Source: Thermoanaerobacteraceae bacterium | Lineage (GTDB): Bacteria; Bacillota; JADQBR01 | Assembly (NCBI GenBank): GCA_017656305.1 | Contig: JACDOG010000007.1 | Location: forward strand, 1 to 64,000 | Direction of reading: 5' to 3' | DNA length: 64,000 nucleotides | Made by a program: the position numbers and the translations under genes | Notes under the pieces: generated by a model | The model's input: the letters and a program-made list of their open reading frames with translations, nothing else | What the model was told of the DNA's origin: nothing | The model's database searches: none | In this document: one piece after another, positions 1 through 8,960 of the stretch | How positions within the stretch are numbered: the stretch's first letter is position 1 | Layout of the letters: each line of letters starts with the position of its first letter

Positions 1-190
1 CAGTTCTGTGTAAAAAGTTTTGTTCAAAAATACACCTTCTCTCTTTATAGCCCTTTTTTATTTACTTAAATAATAAAGATAAGTTTTATGACTCTACCTA
101 GTAATCTCTAAAATTAATGGTAGTCTAAGAGTTCGTAAATAAAACCTGCCTAATTATTCTAAAATTGGATTGTATCACATTCAATTAACT

Positions 191-364
191 CTACTTGTAT
201 ATACCTAATTTTCTCTCAATTTCCAACGCCAAAATCGATACATTCCTTTCTTCTTGATAAAGATCCATGAAGGACTGTTGACACCACGGACAACGCGTAA
301 CCTTTATTAAATCATTGTCAAATATAATAAAAAACTCAGGATAATATGATTTGCCGTCAGACAT
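191..364 (-). CDS. Small hypothetical protein with a CxxC motif
   Basis: A 57-residue reading frame (starting MSDGKSYY) downstream of the tRNA-Val gene. It contains one CPWC motif near residue 28 and a charged helix-like C-terminus. The frame stays open further upstream through the tRNA, but that part cannot be coding, so the first plausible ATG is used. No convincing Shine-Dalgarno site precedes it, and the tRNA terminator ends just before the start. I do not recognise a family; it may be real or chance. Confidence 0.35.
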   Translation of the reverse strand: MSDGKSYYPEFFIIFDNDLIKVTRCPWCQQSFMDLYQEERNVSILALEIERKLGIYK

Positions 365-389
365 ACAAAAAGCCCCGCCAAATAGCGGG
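365..389 (-). terminator. Intrinsic terminator after tRNA-Val
   Basis: On the minus strand a CCCGC/GCGGG stem with a short loop is followed by GGCTTTTTGT, directly after the tRNA 3' end. It probably ends the tRNA transcript. Confidence 0.7.
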
Positions 390-400
390 ACATTTCTTTC

Positions 401-477
401 TGGTGGGCGATACTGGACTCGAACCAGTGACCTCCACGATGTCAACGTGGCACTCTAACCAGCTGAGCTAATCGCCC
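401..477 (-). tRNA. tRNA-Val (GAC anticodon)
   Basis: The 77-nt minus-strand sequence folds as a cloverleaf. Acceptor arms GGGCGAT and ATCGCCC pair, followed by discriminator A and an encoded CCA. The T-arm has GGTTCGAGTCC. The anticodon stem CCACG/CGTGG encloses the loop TTGACAT, giving anticodon GAC and hence valine. Confidence 0.95.
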
Positions 478-581
478 GTAAAGGCCCGGTCAGGTAAACC
501 GGGCATGTTTTTTTGTCACGTCTGCAACAGTTATTATGACGGAAAAACGGGCAATTGTCAAGTTTTGCACGGTGTTATTTT

Positions 582-1316
582 TTAGTAGTGGGTGTACAGT
601 TTGCCGTAAGGCCGGGTGTTGTACGGTATCAATTTGGTAAATTTGTGGTCTAAAATTTCTTCAGCCGAGTAATTGAAATACGAAGCAAATTCATTTACAT
701 AAGCCGCTACAAAGTTTTTATCTTCATCCGTCAATTGTTCCATACGCACTTCTTTTCCCAGCTTGTACTCCGGTACCTCGCCGCGCAGGTAAATCACTCC
801 CCCGTGCATTCCGGTACCGCAGTAGTCCCCCACCAGGTGGGAACTGCCGGTGAGCCCCAGCACTATCATTCTCCCGCCAGCCATGTATTCGCCAAAAAAG
901 CTGCCGGCACTACCGCCTACTACCATTACCGGCACCATGTCTTTATATTCCTTCATATGAATCCCCACCCGGTAGCCAACGTCGCCTTTAATAAAAACCT
1001 TACCGCCGCGCATGGCATAGCCTGTAACGTCGCCGCTTTTGCCGTGAACCACAAGCGTACCGGCACTCATGGTGTTGGCGGTGCCGTCCTGGGCATTGCC
1101 CCGGACAATTATTTCCGCACCGTTCATGTAAGCGGCCAAATCATTGCCGGGAGTACCGATTAATTCCAGCTTAATTCCCTCCGGCAGGCCGTCACCGATA
1201 TAGCGCTGCCCGTTAACGTTGATGACTTTGATATAAGTTTCGCCTTTATTTATCAGTTCATGTATCTGCTGGTTTAACTCTTTGTAATATACTCCTTGCG
1301 CGTCTATTACCGCCAC
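582..1316 (-). CDS. gltB3: Glutamate synthase GXGXG-domain subunit (GltB3-like)
   Basis: This 244-residue protein consists of the glycine-rich right-handed beta-helix that forms the C-terminal (alpha-3) domain of large glutamate synthase subunits. The Gly-repeat block runs from about residue 70 to 190. In archaeal-type glutamate synthase the GATase, FMN and GXGXG domains are separate polypeptides, and all three are encoded here. The start is a GTG preceded by AAGGAGGTG; it overlaps the FAD oxidoreductase gene by ten bases, implying translational coupling. The beta-helix is structural and helps the ammonia path between the glutaminase and FMN sites. It is the last gene of the operon. Confidence 0.9.
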   Translation of the reverse strand: MAVIDAQGVYYKELNQQIHELINKGETYIKVINVNGQRYIGDGLPEGIKLELIGTPGNDLAAYMNGAEIIVRGNAQDGTANTMSAGTLVVHGKSGDVTGYAMRGGKVFIKGDVGYRVGIHMKEYKDMVPVMVVGGSAGSFFGEYMAGGRMIVLGLTGSSHLVGDYCGTGMHGGVIYLRGEVPEYKLGKEVRMEQLTDEDKNFVAAYVNEFASYFNYSAEEILDHKFTKLIPYNTRPYGKLYTHY

Positions 1317-2578
1317 TGGACAGCACCTCCTTGAAGTCGCGAACGACGGATGTCGTCGGGCAAGTCAATCAGTCCCAGTTCCGGTGTCAGCAGGCGGGAA
1401 ATCAACCGGCTTACATCCAGTTGCTGCACCATCAATCCCGTCAAAATACCGGCCCTGTCAACGGCATTAATACGGATAAATCCTACCAATCTGCCGTCCC
1501 TAATGACAATTTTTAGATACTGGTTTTCTCCGGGCTGGGCAACATATTCTTCACTATCTTCCGTGGCTTTTACCAAACCGGCGGTAACCAGCGACAGGCC
1601 GAAAAAGCTGATGGCATTTTTGGCGAATCCACCGGGATAGACCGCTTCCCGCCCGGCCATATTGGCACCGGCTACCTGCCCCTGTTCGTAGGCATTGGGC
1701 AGGATGGGAATGACGCGTTGCTGTTGCAGCAGGACGTCATAATTTTCTGCCACGTCACCTGCAGCATAAATATCTGCCACCGAAGTCCGCATGTGGTCGT
1801 CAGTAATAATACCTCTGTTTACCTTAATATCCGTCCCCTCAACTATTTCAATATTGGGGACCACACCTACCGCCAGCACCATAAAATCTGCCGTCAGTTC
1901 CATACCGCTTGCCAGACCGACTATCTTTCGGGGTCCAAAGGACTGGATGGTTTTGGCGGTAGTTCCCAGGTGAAATTCCATACCCTGCTTTTCCAGATGT
2001 TTTTGCACTACCTGCGCGCCGGCGGAGTCTAAAATACTGCTTAAAACCTGCGGGGCCAAGTCAACAACCGAAACTTTTACACCGCGTTTCAACAGGCCCT
2101 CCGCAACCTTCAAACCTATCAGACCGCCACCGACAACTACGGCTTTTTTACCGGGCTGTGCAATTTCTTTTAACTTCTTGGCATCGTCCAGCTTGATAAA
2201 GCTGTAAATATTTTCTCCAGCCGCACCTTCAATTGGCGGTATAAAGGGCTTTCCCCCGGTGGCTACCAGTAACCTGTCAAAGGAAACCTTTTCACCGTTA
2301 TCCAGGTACACTTCCTTCCGGGCCGTATCCACAGTTAATGCTTTGGTGCCAAACAGGGTTTCAACTCCGTTAACCTGATAAAAATTTTTCGGGCGGTAAA
2401 GCATTCCCGCTTCTTCCTTGCTTCCTGCAAGATAATAGGATATTAGCGGGCGCGAATAGGTATGGTAAGGCTCGTCGCTAATCATCAGGATTGGGTTTCT
2501 CGTGTCGTATTTTCTAATACTTTCCACAGCGCCAACAGCCGCTGCCGAGTTGCCGATTATCACATAGCGCATACTCAC
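1307..2578 (-). CDS. FAD/NAD(P)-dependent oxidoreductase of the glutamate synthase operon
   Basis: A 423-residue two-dinucleotide-binding-domain flavoprotein. The N-terminus has the FAD-binding stretch YVIIGNSAAAVGA, a second Rossmann motif VVVGGGLIGLKVAEGL lies near residue 148, and the FAD phosphate/flavin motif IYAAGDVAE lies near residue 270. The C-terminus resembles NADH-oxidase/nitrite-reductase-type reductases. It sits between the ferredoxin gene (4-base overlap) and gltB3, so it most likely passes electrons from NAD(P)H through the polyferredoxin to the FMN subunit, replacing the usual GltD. The physiological donor cannot be read from sequence. Confidence 0.88.
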   Translation of the reverse strand: MSMRYVIIGNSAAAVGAVESIRKYDTRNPILMISDEPYHTYSRPLISYYLAGSKEEAGMLYRPKNFYQVNGVETLFGTKALTVDTARKEVYLDNGEKVSFDRLLVATGGKPFIPPIEGAAGENIYSFIKLDDAKKLKEIAQPGKKAVVVGGGLIGLKVAEGLLKRGVKVSVVDLAPQVLSSILDSAGAQVVQKHLEKQGMEFHLGTTAKTIQSFGPRKIVGLASGMELTADFMVLAVGVVPNIEIVEGTDIKVNRGIITDDHMRTSVADIYAAGDVAENYDVLLQQQRVIPILPNAYEQGQVAGANMAGREAVYPGGFAKNAISFFGLSLVTAGLVKATEDSEEYVAQPGENQYLKIVIRDGRLVGFIRINAVDRAGILTGLMVQQLDVSRLISRLLTPELGLIDLPDDIRRSRLQGGAVQWR

Positions 2579-3039
2579 TCGTCGCCCCCTTCCTCTTTAA
2601 GCTGCAGAGCACCGTTTGGACAGTGCTCCACACAGGCAGGTTGCCCCATGTGCAGGCAGAAATCACATTTGGTCACAACTTTACCTGTAATTTCATCCTT
2701 AAAAATGGCACCATAGGGGCAAACCAGAATGCAGGTCCAACAGCCCACACATCGCTCTTTGTCATTTAATATCGCTCCTGTTTCTTCATCCCGGTACATG
2801 GCCCCGGTGATGCAAGCCTTGAGGCAGTGGGGCTCCTCGCAGTGACGGCATTGCAGGGCAAAGGACAGAGGGCGTTCTTCTTCGACTTTCACTCTGGGAG
2901 TAGGCACCATTGCAGCCTTTTTAAAAGCTTTTACCAGGTCATCCGGATACTCGCTGTGCACCGCCGCGCAGTAAATCTCACAAAGCCGGCAGCCAATACA
3001 GTACTTTTCCTGGGCGTAAATACGTTTCATTTCTGCCAT
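2575..3039 (-). CDS. Polyferredoxin with four [4Fe-4S] motifs (glutamate synthase electron carrier)
   Basis: A 154-residue cytoplasmic iron-sulfur protein of the DmsB/HycB type. Four cysteine groups are visible in order: CIGCRLCEIYC, CRHCEEPHCLKAC, CVGCWTCILVCP and CDFCLHMGQPACVEHC. This matches four cubane clusters. It lies five bases after gltB2 and overlaps the FAD subunit gene, so it probably relays electrons between them. There is no signal peptide, in keeping with an assimilatory rather than respiratory role. Confidence 0.88.
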   Translation of the reverse strand: MAEMKRIYAQEKYCIGCRLCEIYCAAVHSEYPDDLVKAFKKAAMVPTPRVKVEEERPLSFALQCRHCEEPHCLKACITGAMYRDEETGAILNDKERCVGCWTCILVCPYGAIFKDEITGKVVTKCDFCLHMGQPACVEHCPNGALQLKEEGGDE

Positions 3040-3044
3040 CCCTC

Positions 3045-4547
3045 CTATTCCCCGGCAGCCTTGACGCCTAATATTTCCAGTTCTTTTTCGGTCAATCCCA
3101 CACCGCGTAGCATCAAGCGGTTACCGCGCAGGCTTTCCAGGGCATTGATACCCATTCCACCCAGCATTTCCTTTATTTCATGCTTCCAAGCACGTAAGAG
3201 GTTTGCTGCCCGGCGGGCACCAATTTCCGGGTTGAGGCGTTTAACCAGGTTGGGATCTTGCGTTGCAATGCCCCAGTTGCACTTGCCAGTGTAGCACTTT
3301 TGACACATGTGGCAACCCAGCGCCAGCAGGGCAGCGCTACCAATGTACACAGCGTCTGCTCCCAGGGCAATTGCCTTCATCACATCGGCACTGTTGCGCA
3401 CACTGCCGGCAATCACTAGGGAAACCTGGTGGCGAATGCTTTCGCTGCGCAACCGGCTGTCTACTGCCGCCAGGGCCAGTTCAATGGGAATCCCCACATT
3501 GTCCCGCGTACACAGCGGTGTCGCCCCGGTACCGCCGCGAAAGCCGTCTATGGTAATAATATCTGCTCCGGCTCGCGCAATACCTGATGCAATAGCCGCC
3601 ACATTGTGTACCGCTGCAATTTTCACTGCTACGGGTTTTTCGTAACGTGTGGCTTCTTTGAGAGAGTAAATAAGCTGGCGCAAATCCTCAATGGAATAAA
3701 TGTCATGGTGCGGTGCCGGAGACAGGGCATCACTGCCTTCGGGTATCATACGCGTCTCGGAAACTTCTTTGCCCACTTTCTCACCGGGCAGGTGACCGCC
3801 GATACCCGGCTTGGCACCCTGGCCGATTTTAATTTCTATAGCCGCCCCGGCGTTAAGGTATTCGTAATGCACGCCAAAACGTCCCGATGCCACCTGCACG
3901 ATGGCGTTTTCTCCGTACTCGTACAGGTCCTGGTGCAGTCCACCTTCGCCGGTATTGAAAAACGTGCCTGCTTCCCGTGCCGCTGCAGCCAGCGATTTGA
4001 CCGCGTTTAAGCTAATGGAGCCAAAGGACATGGCAGAAAACATAACGGGCACGTCCAGCTCCAGCTGGGGCGGAAGCTTGGTCTTAAGTTTGCCGTCTTT
4101 GATTTCCAGCGCCTCCGGTTTGCGCCCCAGAAAGGTTTTAACTTCCATCGGTTCCCTTAACGGGTCAATTGACGGGTTTGTTACCTGGCTGGCATTGAGC
4201 AGCAGGTGGTCCCAATAGATAGGGTAAGGTTTGTCATTACCCATGCCGGTGAGCAGTATGCCCCCGGTTTCCGCCTGCTTGTAAATTGCCTTGATGGCAT
4301 CGGGAGTCCAGTTGGCGTTGGTACGAAACTCCAGCGGAAACTTTCTGATTGTTAAAGCCTTTGTCGGGCATAAAGTAACACAGCGGTGGCAGCCTACACA
4401 GGCCAGGTCATCACAGCTTAAAGTGTCGGTCTCCGCATCATACCTGTGAGCCTCATTGGCGCACTGGCGGACACATACCTGACATTTGATACAACGCTCC
4501 AAATTTCTTTCTATCAAAAACTCTGGTGTAATCATTGATAGGCTCAT
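3045..4547 (-). CDS. gltB2: Glutamate synthase FMN-binding subunit with N-terminal ferredoxin domain
   Basis: A 500-residue archaeal-type GltB central subunit. Residues 18-62 carry two [4Fe-4S] motifs (CIKCQVCVRQC and CVGCHRCVTLCP). The rest is the FMN-binding (beta/alpha)8 glutamate synthase domain, with MSFGSISLNAVKSLA, GQGAKPGIGGHLPG and GFRGGTGATPL. The cysteine cluster CHMCQKCYTGKCNWG (about residues 412-426) would bind the Fe-S centre next to the flavin. It makes glutamate from 2-oxoglutarate and ammonia supplied by GltB1. Its start overlaps the gltB1 stop by four bases. Confidence 0.93.
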   Translation of the reverse strand: MSLSMITPEFLIERNLERCIKCQVCVRQCANEAHRYDAETDTLSCDDLACVGCHRCVTLCPTKALTIRKFPLEFRTNANWTPDAIKAIYKQAETGGILLTGMGNDKPYPIYWDHLLLNASQVTNPSIDPLREPMEVKTFLGRKPEALEIKDGKLKTKLPPQLELDVPVMFSAMSFGSISLNAVKSLAAAAREAGTFFNTGEGGLHQDLYEYGENAIVQVASGRFGVHYEYLNAGAAIEIKIGQGAKPGIGGHLPGEKVGKEVSETRMIPEGSDALSPAPHHDIYSIEDLRQLIYSLKEATRYEKPVAVKIAAVHNVAAIASGIARAGADIITIDGFRGGTGATPLCTRDNVGIPIELALAAVDSRLRSESIRHQVSLVIAGSVRNSADVMKAIALGADAVYIGSAALLALGCHMCQKCYTGKCNWGIATQDPNLVKRLNPEIGARRAANLLRAWKHEIKEMLGGMGINALESLRGNRLMLRGVGLTEKELEILGVKAAGE

Positions 4548-5638
4548 ATGCTCTCAGCCCCTTCCAGCAATCCTATTACCGGTTCGCCGCCCTGGGGTGA
4601 CCAAACTCGCTGCGGGTTGGGGCATACTGCCCTGATAGCCGCTTCCTCACTGGCCACATAGAGGTTTTCATTATCCTCGGCTGCAACCAGGGCACGCAGT
4701 TTCAACCGGTCATTTAAGGCTACAATACCATTTTGGGAACCCAGGATAATGGAAAACGGGCCGTTAATTAGTAAGCTGCCGTAGGTAATCCGCAGTGCTC
4801 TGACCAACTGCCTGTCACTGCCATCCATTCGTTGGATACTGTCCCAAAACGGCGCGGCCACAGTTTTGATTGCCACGTCCAACGGTAGCCCGTGTCGTCT
4901 CAGCAGTAAGTCAAATGCATAAGTAATAGCCTCGGTATCCGTCTGTAGCGTACACTCGTAACCAAACATCTCAAGATAGCGCCGGTTGGCATCATAGGAA
5001 GATATCTCCCCGTTATGCACTACGGACCAGTCCAAGAGAGTAAACGGGTGTGCTCCTCCCCACCATCCGGGAGTATTGGTGGGGAAACGACCGTGGGCTG
5101 TCCAGGTGTAACCCTTGTACTCGTCCAACCGGTAAAATTCACCTACGTCTTCTGGGTAACCAACCGCTTTAAAGGCTCCCATGTTTATACCGCTGGATAC
5201 CACGTAAGCACCCTGAAACCTGCTGTTGATGGTCATGACACACTGGACAACGTATTCATCTTCACACAAGTCGGAATCCCTTAATTTATCGGGCAACGGT
5301 TTCATGAAGTACCGCCAAATTAAAGGGGCATCCTTAATAGAACAAACTTTCCGCGTGGGAATAATGCCGGACAGTTCCACGCTGAAATGCTGGTTGAAAA
5401 AGTGCTCTACATCCTCTTTGGCTTGCAGGGAATCGTAAAACATGTGAAACGCATAGTAGTCCTTGTATTCAGGATAAATACCGTATGCGGCAAAACCGCC
5501 GCCTAAACCGTTGGAACGGTCATGCATTATCGCTATGGAATCAATAATCTTGGTACCGGAGAACCGTTTCCTCTTTCTATTGATTATGCCGCTGATGGCG
5601 CATCCCGACGGTATACGCACCTGTCCTTCTCTTAACAC
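4544..5638 (-). CDS. gltB1: Glutamate synthase glutaminase (class II GATase) subunit
   Basis: A 364-residue Ntn-type glutamine amidotransferase domain that releases ammonia from glutamine. The probable nucleophile is Cys13 in PSGCAISGI, so about twelve residues must be removed to expose it. Other GATase features include GRFPTNTPGWWGGAHPF, the segment VVHNGEISS and LQTDTEAITYAFD. The GTG start follows a strong GGAGGTGATT site. The gene lies about 60 bases downstream of glnA1, so glutamine synthetase and glutamate synthase (the GS-GOGAT cycle) are probably co-transcribed. Confidence 0.9.
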   Translation of the reverse strand: MLREGQVRIPSGCAISGIINRKRKRFSGTKIIDSIAIMHDRSNGLGGGFAAYGIYPEYKDYYAFHMFYDSLQAKEDVEHFFNQHFSVELSGIIPTRKVCSIKDAPLIWRYFMKPLPDKLRDSDLCEDEYVVQCVMTINSRFQGAYVVSSGINMGAFKAVGYPEDVGEFYRLDEYKGYTWTAHGRFPTNTPGWWGGAHPFTLLDWSVVHNGEISSYDANRRYLEMFGYECTLQTDTEAITYAFDLLLRRHGLPLDVAIKTVAAPFWDSIQRMDGSDRQLVRALRITYGSLLINGPFSIILGSQNGIVALNDRLKLRALVAAEDNENLYVASEEAAIRAVCPNPQRVWSPQGGEPVIGLLEGAESI

Positions 5639-5695
5639 TCACAATCACCTCCACTTACTCGCAACATCAAACTTGAATTTCACAAGCCGGCATGG

Positions 5696-7027
5696 CTAAA
5701 ACATTGTCAGGTAGTTATCAATCTCCCACTGGTGAACCTGGGTGCGGTAGCGTTCGTACTCCAGTTCCTTTGCCTCAATAAAGCGTTTGGTGATATGCTC
5801 TCCCAAAGCATCCTGAATAATTTCATCCTTCTTAAATTCTGCCAGCGCCTCTTCCAAACTGCCCGGGAGACTGGCAACACCTAACTTCTCCCTTTCTTCA
5901 GCAGTCATATCGTAAATGTTTTGATTCACCGGAGCCGGTGGTTCAATTTTATTTTTAATTCCGTCCAGACCCGCCTTGAGCATTACGGCAATGGCCAGGT
6001 ACGGGTTGCAGGACGGGTCGGGATTGCGCATTTCTATTCTGGTGCTTGCCCCGCGTTTAGCCGGAATACGGATTAAGGGACTGCGGTTGCGCGCCGACCA
6101 AGCAACATAGACCGGAGCTTCATACCCGGGAACCAGGCGTTTATAGGAATTGACCGTTGGGTTTGTAACAGCTGCCATGGAACGGGCATGTTTCAGCAAG
6201 CCACCCAGGTAATAGTAGGCCTCTTTGCTTAACTCCAGCTCTCCGCTAGGATCATAGAAGGCATTGGTACCGTTCTTAAACAACGACTGGTTGCAGTGCA
6301 TGCCTGAGCCGTTAATGCCCATAATCGGTTTTGGCATAAAGGTAGCATGCAGCCCATGTCTTTGAGCCAGAGTACGTACCACGTATTTAAAAGTCATAAT
6401 ATTATCCGCAGTGGCCAGCGCCTCGTCGTATTTAAAATCAATTTCATGCTGGCCCGGCGCTACTTCATGGTGCGAAGCTTCTATCTCAAATCCCAACTGC
6501 TGCAGTGTTAGCACCATGTCGCGCCGTGCGTTTTCTCCAAGGTCTACCGGCGTCAAATCAAAGTATCCCGCTTTGTCATGGGTGATAAGTGTGGGCTTGC
6601 CGGATTCATCAGTATGGAACAGGAAAAATTCCGCTTCAGGACCGACATTCATGGTATAGCCCATTTCTTTTGCCTCAGCTATTACCCGCTTTAGGGTATT
6701 CCGCGGACAGCCCTCAAAAGGAGTGCCGTCGGAGTTATAAACGTCACAAATTAACCGCGCCACGGCACCTTGCTGGGGACGCCAGGGAAAGACCACAAAC
6801 GTTGACGGGTCAGGCTTAAGGTACATATCCGATTCTTCAATGCGCACAAATCCTTCAATAGACGAACCGTCAAACATTAATTCACCGTCCAGGGCCTTTT
6901 CCAGCTGGTGTACGGTGATGGCCACATTTTTCAAAACACCGAAAATATCCGTAAACTGCAACCTGATAAACTGAACATCCAGCTCTTTAGCCTTTTCCAA
7001 AATCTCCTTTTTTACCTCCGGTTTCAT
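5696..7027 (-). CDS. glnA: Glutamine synthetase type I (first copy)
   Basis: A 443-residue GSI-alpha glutamine synthetase (ATP + glutamate + ammonia to glutamine). Visible motifs are [18 protein letters not shown] at the N-domain, the ATP-binding [12 protein letters not shown], and [19 protein letters not shown]. The length and absence of the adenylylation-loop tyrosine region fit the Gram-positive, feedback-inhibited class. The start follows GGAGGAGG. It is preceded by a leader with two hexaloop hairpins and a terminator, and by an ANTAR regulator gene. It is very similar to the copy at 9335-10657. Confidence 0.96.
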   Translation of the reverse strand: MKPEVKKEILEKAKELDVQFIRLQFTDIFGVLKNVAITVHQLEKALDGELMFDGSSIEGFVRIEESDMYLKPDPSTFVVFPWRPQQGAVARLICDVYNSDGTPFEGCPRNTLKRVIAEAKEMGYTMNVGPEAEFFLFHTDESGKPTLITHDKAGYFDLTPVDLGENARRDMVLTLQQLGFEIEASHHEVAPGQHEIDFKYDEALATADNIMTFKYVVRTLAQRHGLHATFMPKPIMGINGSGMHCNQSLFKNGTNAFYDPSGELELSKEAYYYLGGLLKHARSMAAVTNPTVNSYKRLVPGYEAPVYVAWSARNRSPLIRIPAKRGASTRIEMRNPDPSCNPYLAIAVMLKAGLDGIKNKIEPPAPVNQNIYDMTAEEREKLGVASLPGSLEEALAEFKKDEIIQDALGEHITKRFIEAKELEYERYRTQVHQWEIDNYLTMF

Positions 7028-7052
7028 GGGTCAGCCTCCTCCAATAATTAAT

Positions 7053-7143
7053 CAAAAAAAGGCATCCCAAACATAAGGTGCTTTTAGCACCCCATGTTGG
7101 AACGCCTTTGCTCCATACACTTTCGCAGACGCCATTGCCTGCG
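7053..7143 (-). promoter_or_regulatory. ANTAR-type antitermination leader of glnA1
   Basis: Read on the minus strand, hairpin P1 (7124-7143) has stem CGCAGGC/GTCTGCG and hexaloop AATGGC. Hairpin P2 (7094-7120) has stem TGGAGC/GTTCCA (extended beyond a bulged A) and hexaloop AAAGGC. Both loops have A at position 1 and G at position 4, the known signature of ANTAR-protein targets. The loop and 3' arm of P2 are also the 5' arm of a long terminator (7053-7106) that ends in seven Ts. P2 and the terminator are therefore mutually exclusive, as expected for ANTAR antitermination. Confidence 0.88.
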
Positions 7144-7232
7144 TAACTATTCACTTCTTACGCTATCATATTCTAACATTAAATTCAGCAATACTCAATG
7201 CATGATGACGATGTATACAATATTATTCCAGT

Positions 7233-7257
7233 AAAAAAACCGGGTAAACACCCGGTT
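7233..7257 (-). terminator. Terminator after ANTAR regulator gene
   Basis: Minus-strand stem AACCGGGT/ACCCGGTT followed by a run of Ts. It overlaps the stop codon of the ANTAR gene and separates it from the glnA1 leader. Confidence 0.85.
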
Positions 7258-7837
7258 AACTTTCCAGGTCGTGCGCCAGGATAATTGCTTCAGCCACCTG
7301 CCGCATGGGAATGCATTTGTTCATACTCTGCTTGCGAATCAGGTTATATGCTTTGGACTCACTTATCTGTTTTGTCTCCATAAGAATTCCTTTGGCCCTT
7401 TCTATTAACTTTCTCGTTTCTATCTTTTCCTTCAGTTGCGCAACTTCTTTTTCCAGTTCCTGTATCCGCTCGTAATTTCGCAAGGCTATGCCAATGCTGG
7501 CAATTAAATTGGTCTCAGTCACCGGCTTGATCAACCATGCCAGCAGCCACGGGTCAGCTTCCCTTTCGATGTACTCGCGCTGCCAGTGGCTCAATAAAAC
7601 AACGGAAGGCGCAACATTGTCTTCATAAGCTATTTTCGCAACCTCCAGCCCATTGAGACCCGGTAAGTCCGCATCTGCAATTACTAAATCGGGCGCTGTA
7701 GACCTGATTAACCTGATGGCAGTATTACCGTCTTCCGCCTCCCCCACTACTTGGTGCCCGTCTCGAACCAGGATCTGCTTTACTTTATCCAATACCGTTT
7801 TATCCTTAACCGCAACAAAGACTTTTGTGCGAAACAT
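7256..7837 (-). CDS. ANTAR-domain response regulator (NasT/AmiR-like RNA-binding antiterminator)
   Basis: A 193-residue protein. Residues 1-120 form a receiver domain (DLVIADADLPG with the probable phospho-acceptor Asp, and the conserved Lys in WLIKPVTE). A short coiled-coil (ELEKEVAQLKEKIETRK) follows, then a C-terminal ANTAR domain of about 55 residues (ERAKGILMETKQISESKAY and RKQSMNKCIPMRQVAEAI). ANTAR domains bind paired hexaloop hairpins and prevent termination. The target is very probably the leader just downstream, and perhaps the second glnA leader. The cognate sensor kinase is not in the window. Confidence 0.93.
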   Translation of the reverse strand: MFRTKVFVAVKDKTVLDKVKQILVRDGHQVVGEAEDGNTAIRLIRSTAPDLVIADADLPGLNGLEVAKIAYEDNVAPSVVLLSHWQREYIEREADPWLLAWLIKPVTETNLIASIGIALRNYERIQELEKEVAQLKEKIETRKLIERAKGILMETKQISESKAYNLIRKQSMNKCIPMRQVAEAIILAHDLES

Positions 7838-7913
7838 AAGCCGCCCTCCAGCTTGTTTCTCTCTCCTTAGTATACAAATTTTTATAAATGCAAATGTAAC
7901 CTACCGGTAAAAA

Positions 7914-7954
7914 CTAAATAAAGAATCCCCACCAGCACAAACTGATGAGGACTC
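7914..7954 (-). terminator. Terminator after pcrB-rubredoxin gene
   Basis: A minus-strand hairpin of about 13 pairs, GAGTCCTCATCAG/CTGGTGGGGATTC with several G-T pairs, is followed by TTTATTTAG. The rest of the 229-base gap (7838-8066) shows nothing else clear. Confidence 0.75.
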
Positions 7955-8066
7955 CGTTGCCCTTGAAAAGTATTACATTTTATACTTATTATGCTTAAAA
8001 GCAACCTTGTTGTCAACAGCTTAAGCCATAAATATTGTATACATCATTATATTGCTGCTGCCGCTT

Positions 8067-8960
8067 TTAAACCGGACTGAAATCATCAGTTTCGACACCG
8101 CATTTGGGACAAACCCAGGTATCCGGTAGATTCTCAAAGGCTGTCCCCGGCGCCACCCCGTTGTCCGGTTCACCTTTTTCCGGGTCATATACATAACCGC
8201 AGGCATCACAGACATGTTTTTGCACCGCTATCACCTCATCACTTAAATTTCTCTCTTTAGCATTCCTCGCTGCCCGAATTTTTACCAGTTCCTCCAAAAC
8301 AGGTGAGCTTTCGTAAATGGCATTGCCAATGACAACCGTATCAACATGCCGCAGCATCTGTCGTACCTGCCCTGTGCTTCTGATACCCCCGCCGTACCAG
8401 AGCCGAATATTCCGCCTCACCCGGGAAATTGTTCGTACCACTTCTATATCTCCGTAAATTCCGCTGTACTCTATATAAAACACCGGTAAATTATAGACCC
8501 TTTCTGCCAGGGTTACATAGGCAGCAGCCTGTTTGGCAGTGACTGCCGCAGCACCCGTTTTTTGGCCTACGGCAGAATCAGGATTGCAGACCAGATAACC
8601 TTCAACCAGGACCTTCTCCCATGGTATTAAATCTCCATACATTTCAATAGCCTGTAAATGAGCATCCCGGAGCCACAAAAGTTTTTTTGTATTAAGCACT
8701 ACCGGCAGTAAATACCCGTCAACGCCCAGTATGACTGCTTCTGGAGATGATAGTTCCTGAACAACCGGCCCCCGGTAACCACAACTTTTGACCAGGTCAA
8801 ATAATTGCTGGGAATTAACCCGATTTACATTCTGTGTCCCGCCAATTACTACTGCATCAACGGCCAGGCTGCTGAGAGTTTTCCGAACAGCTCCGGGTAG
8901 TACCTTATCCGGGTCAACTTTGATTATTACCCGCCAGTTTTTCCATTGAATATTTTGCAT
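8067..8960 (-). CDS. pcrB: Heptaprenylglyceryl-phosphate synthase (PcrB) fused to rubredoxin
   Basis: A 297-residue open frame. Residues 1 to about 240 are a PcrB/GGGP-synthase TIM barrel: the N-terminal [11 protein letters not shown], the motif [12 protein letters not shown] and the phosphate-binding LWYGGGIRS. This family joins a prenyl diphosphate to glycerol-1-phosphate. Residues 246-297 are a complete rubredoxin with both iron-binding knuckles, [10 protein letters not shown] and CPKCG, at normal rubredoxin length. No stop codon separates them. A GTG at 8225 (residue 246) is preceded by ATGAGGTGAT, so free rubredoxin could also be made by internal initiation. Confidence 0.88.
   Translation of the reverse strand: MQNIQWKNWRVIIKVDPDKVLPGAVRKTLSSLAVDAVVIGGTQNVNRVNSQQLFDLVKSCGYRGPVVQELSSPEAVILGVDGYLLPVVLNTKKLLWLRDAHLQAIEMYGDLIPWEKVLVEGYLVCNPDSAVGQKTGAAAVTAKQAAAYVTLAERVYNLPVFYIEYSGIYGDIEVVRTISRVRRNIRLWYGGGIRSTGQVRQMLRHVDTVVIGNAIYESSPVLEELVKIRAARNAKERNLSDEVIAVQKHVCDACGYVYDPEKGEPDNGVAPGTAFENLPDTWVCPKCGVETDDFSPV
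8223..8240 (-). promoter_or_regulatory. Possible internal ribosome-binding site for free rubredoxin
   Basis: Inside the pcrB-rubredoxin frame, minus-strand ATGAGGTGAT lies a few bases before the in-frame GTG codon at 8225-8223 that would start a 52-residue rubredoxin. Whether it is used is unknown. Confidence 0.5.

Noticed and set aside
1-190. AT-rich left edge
   Set aside because: I found no gene, hairpin with a T run, or repeat there.
735-1163. Long plus-strand frame opposite gltB3
   Set aside because: It mirrors a clear minus-strand gene, has no ribosome-binding site and encodes low-complexity His/Ala sequence.
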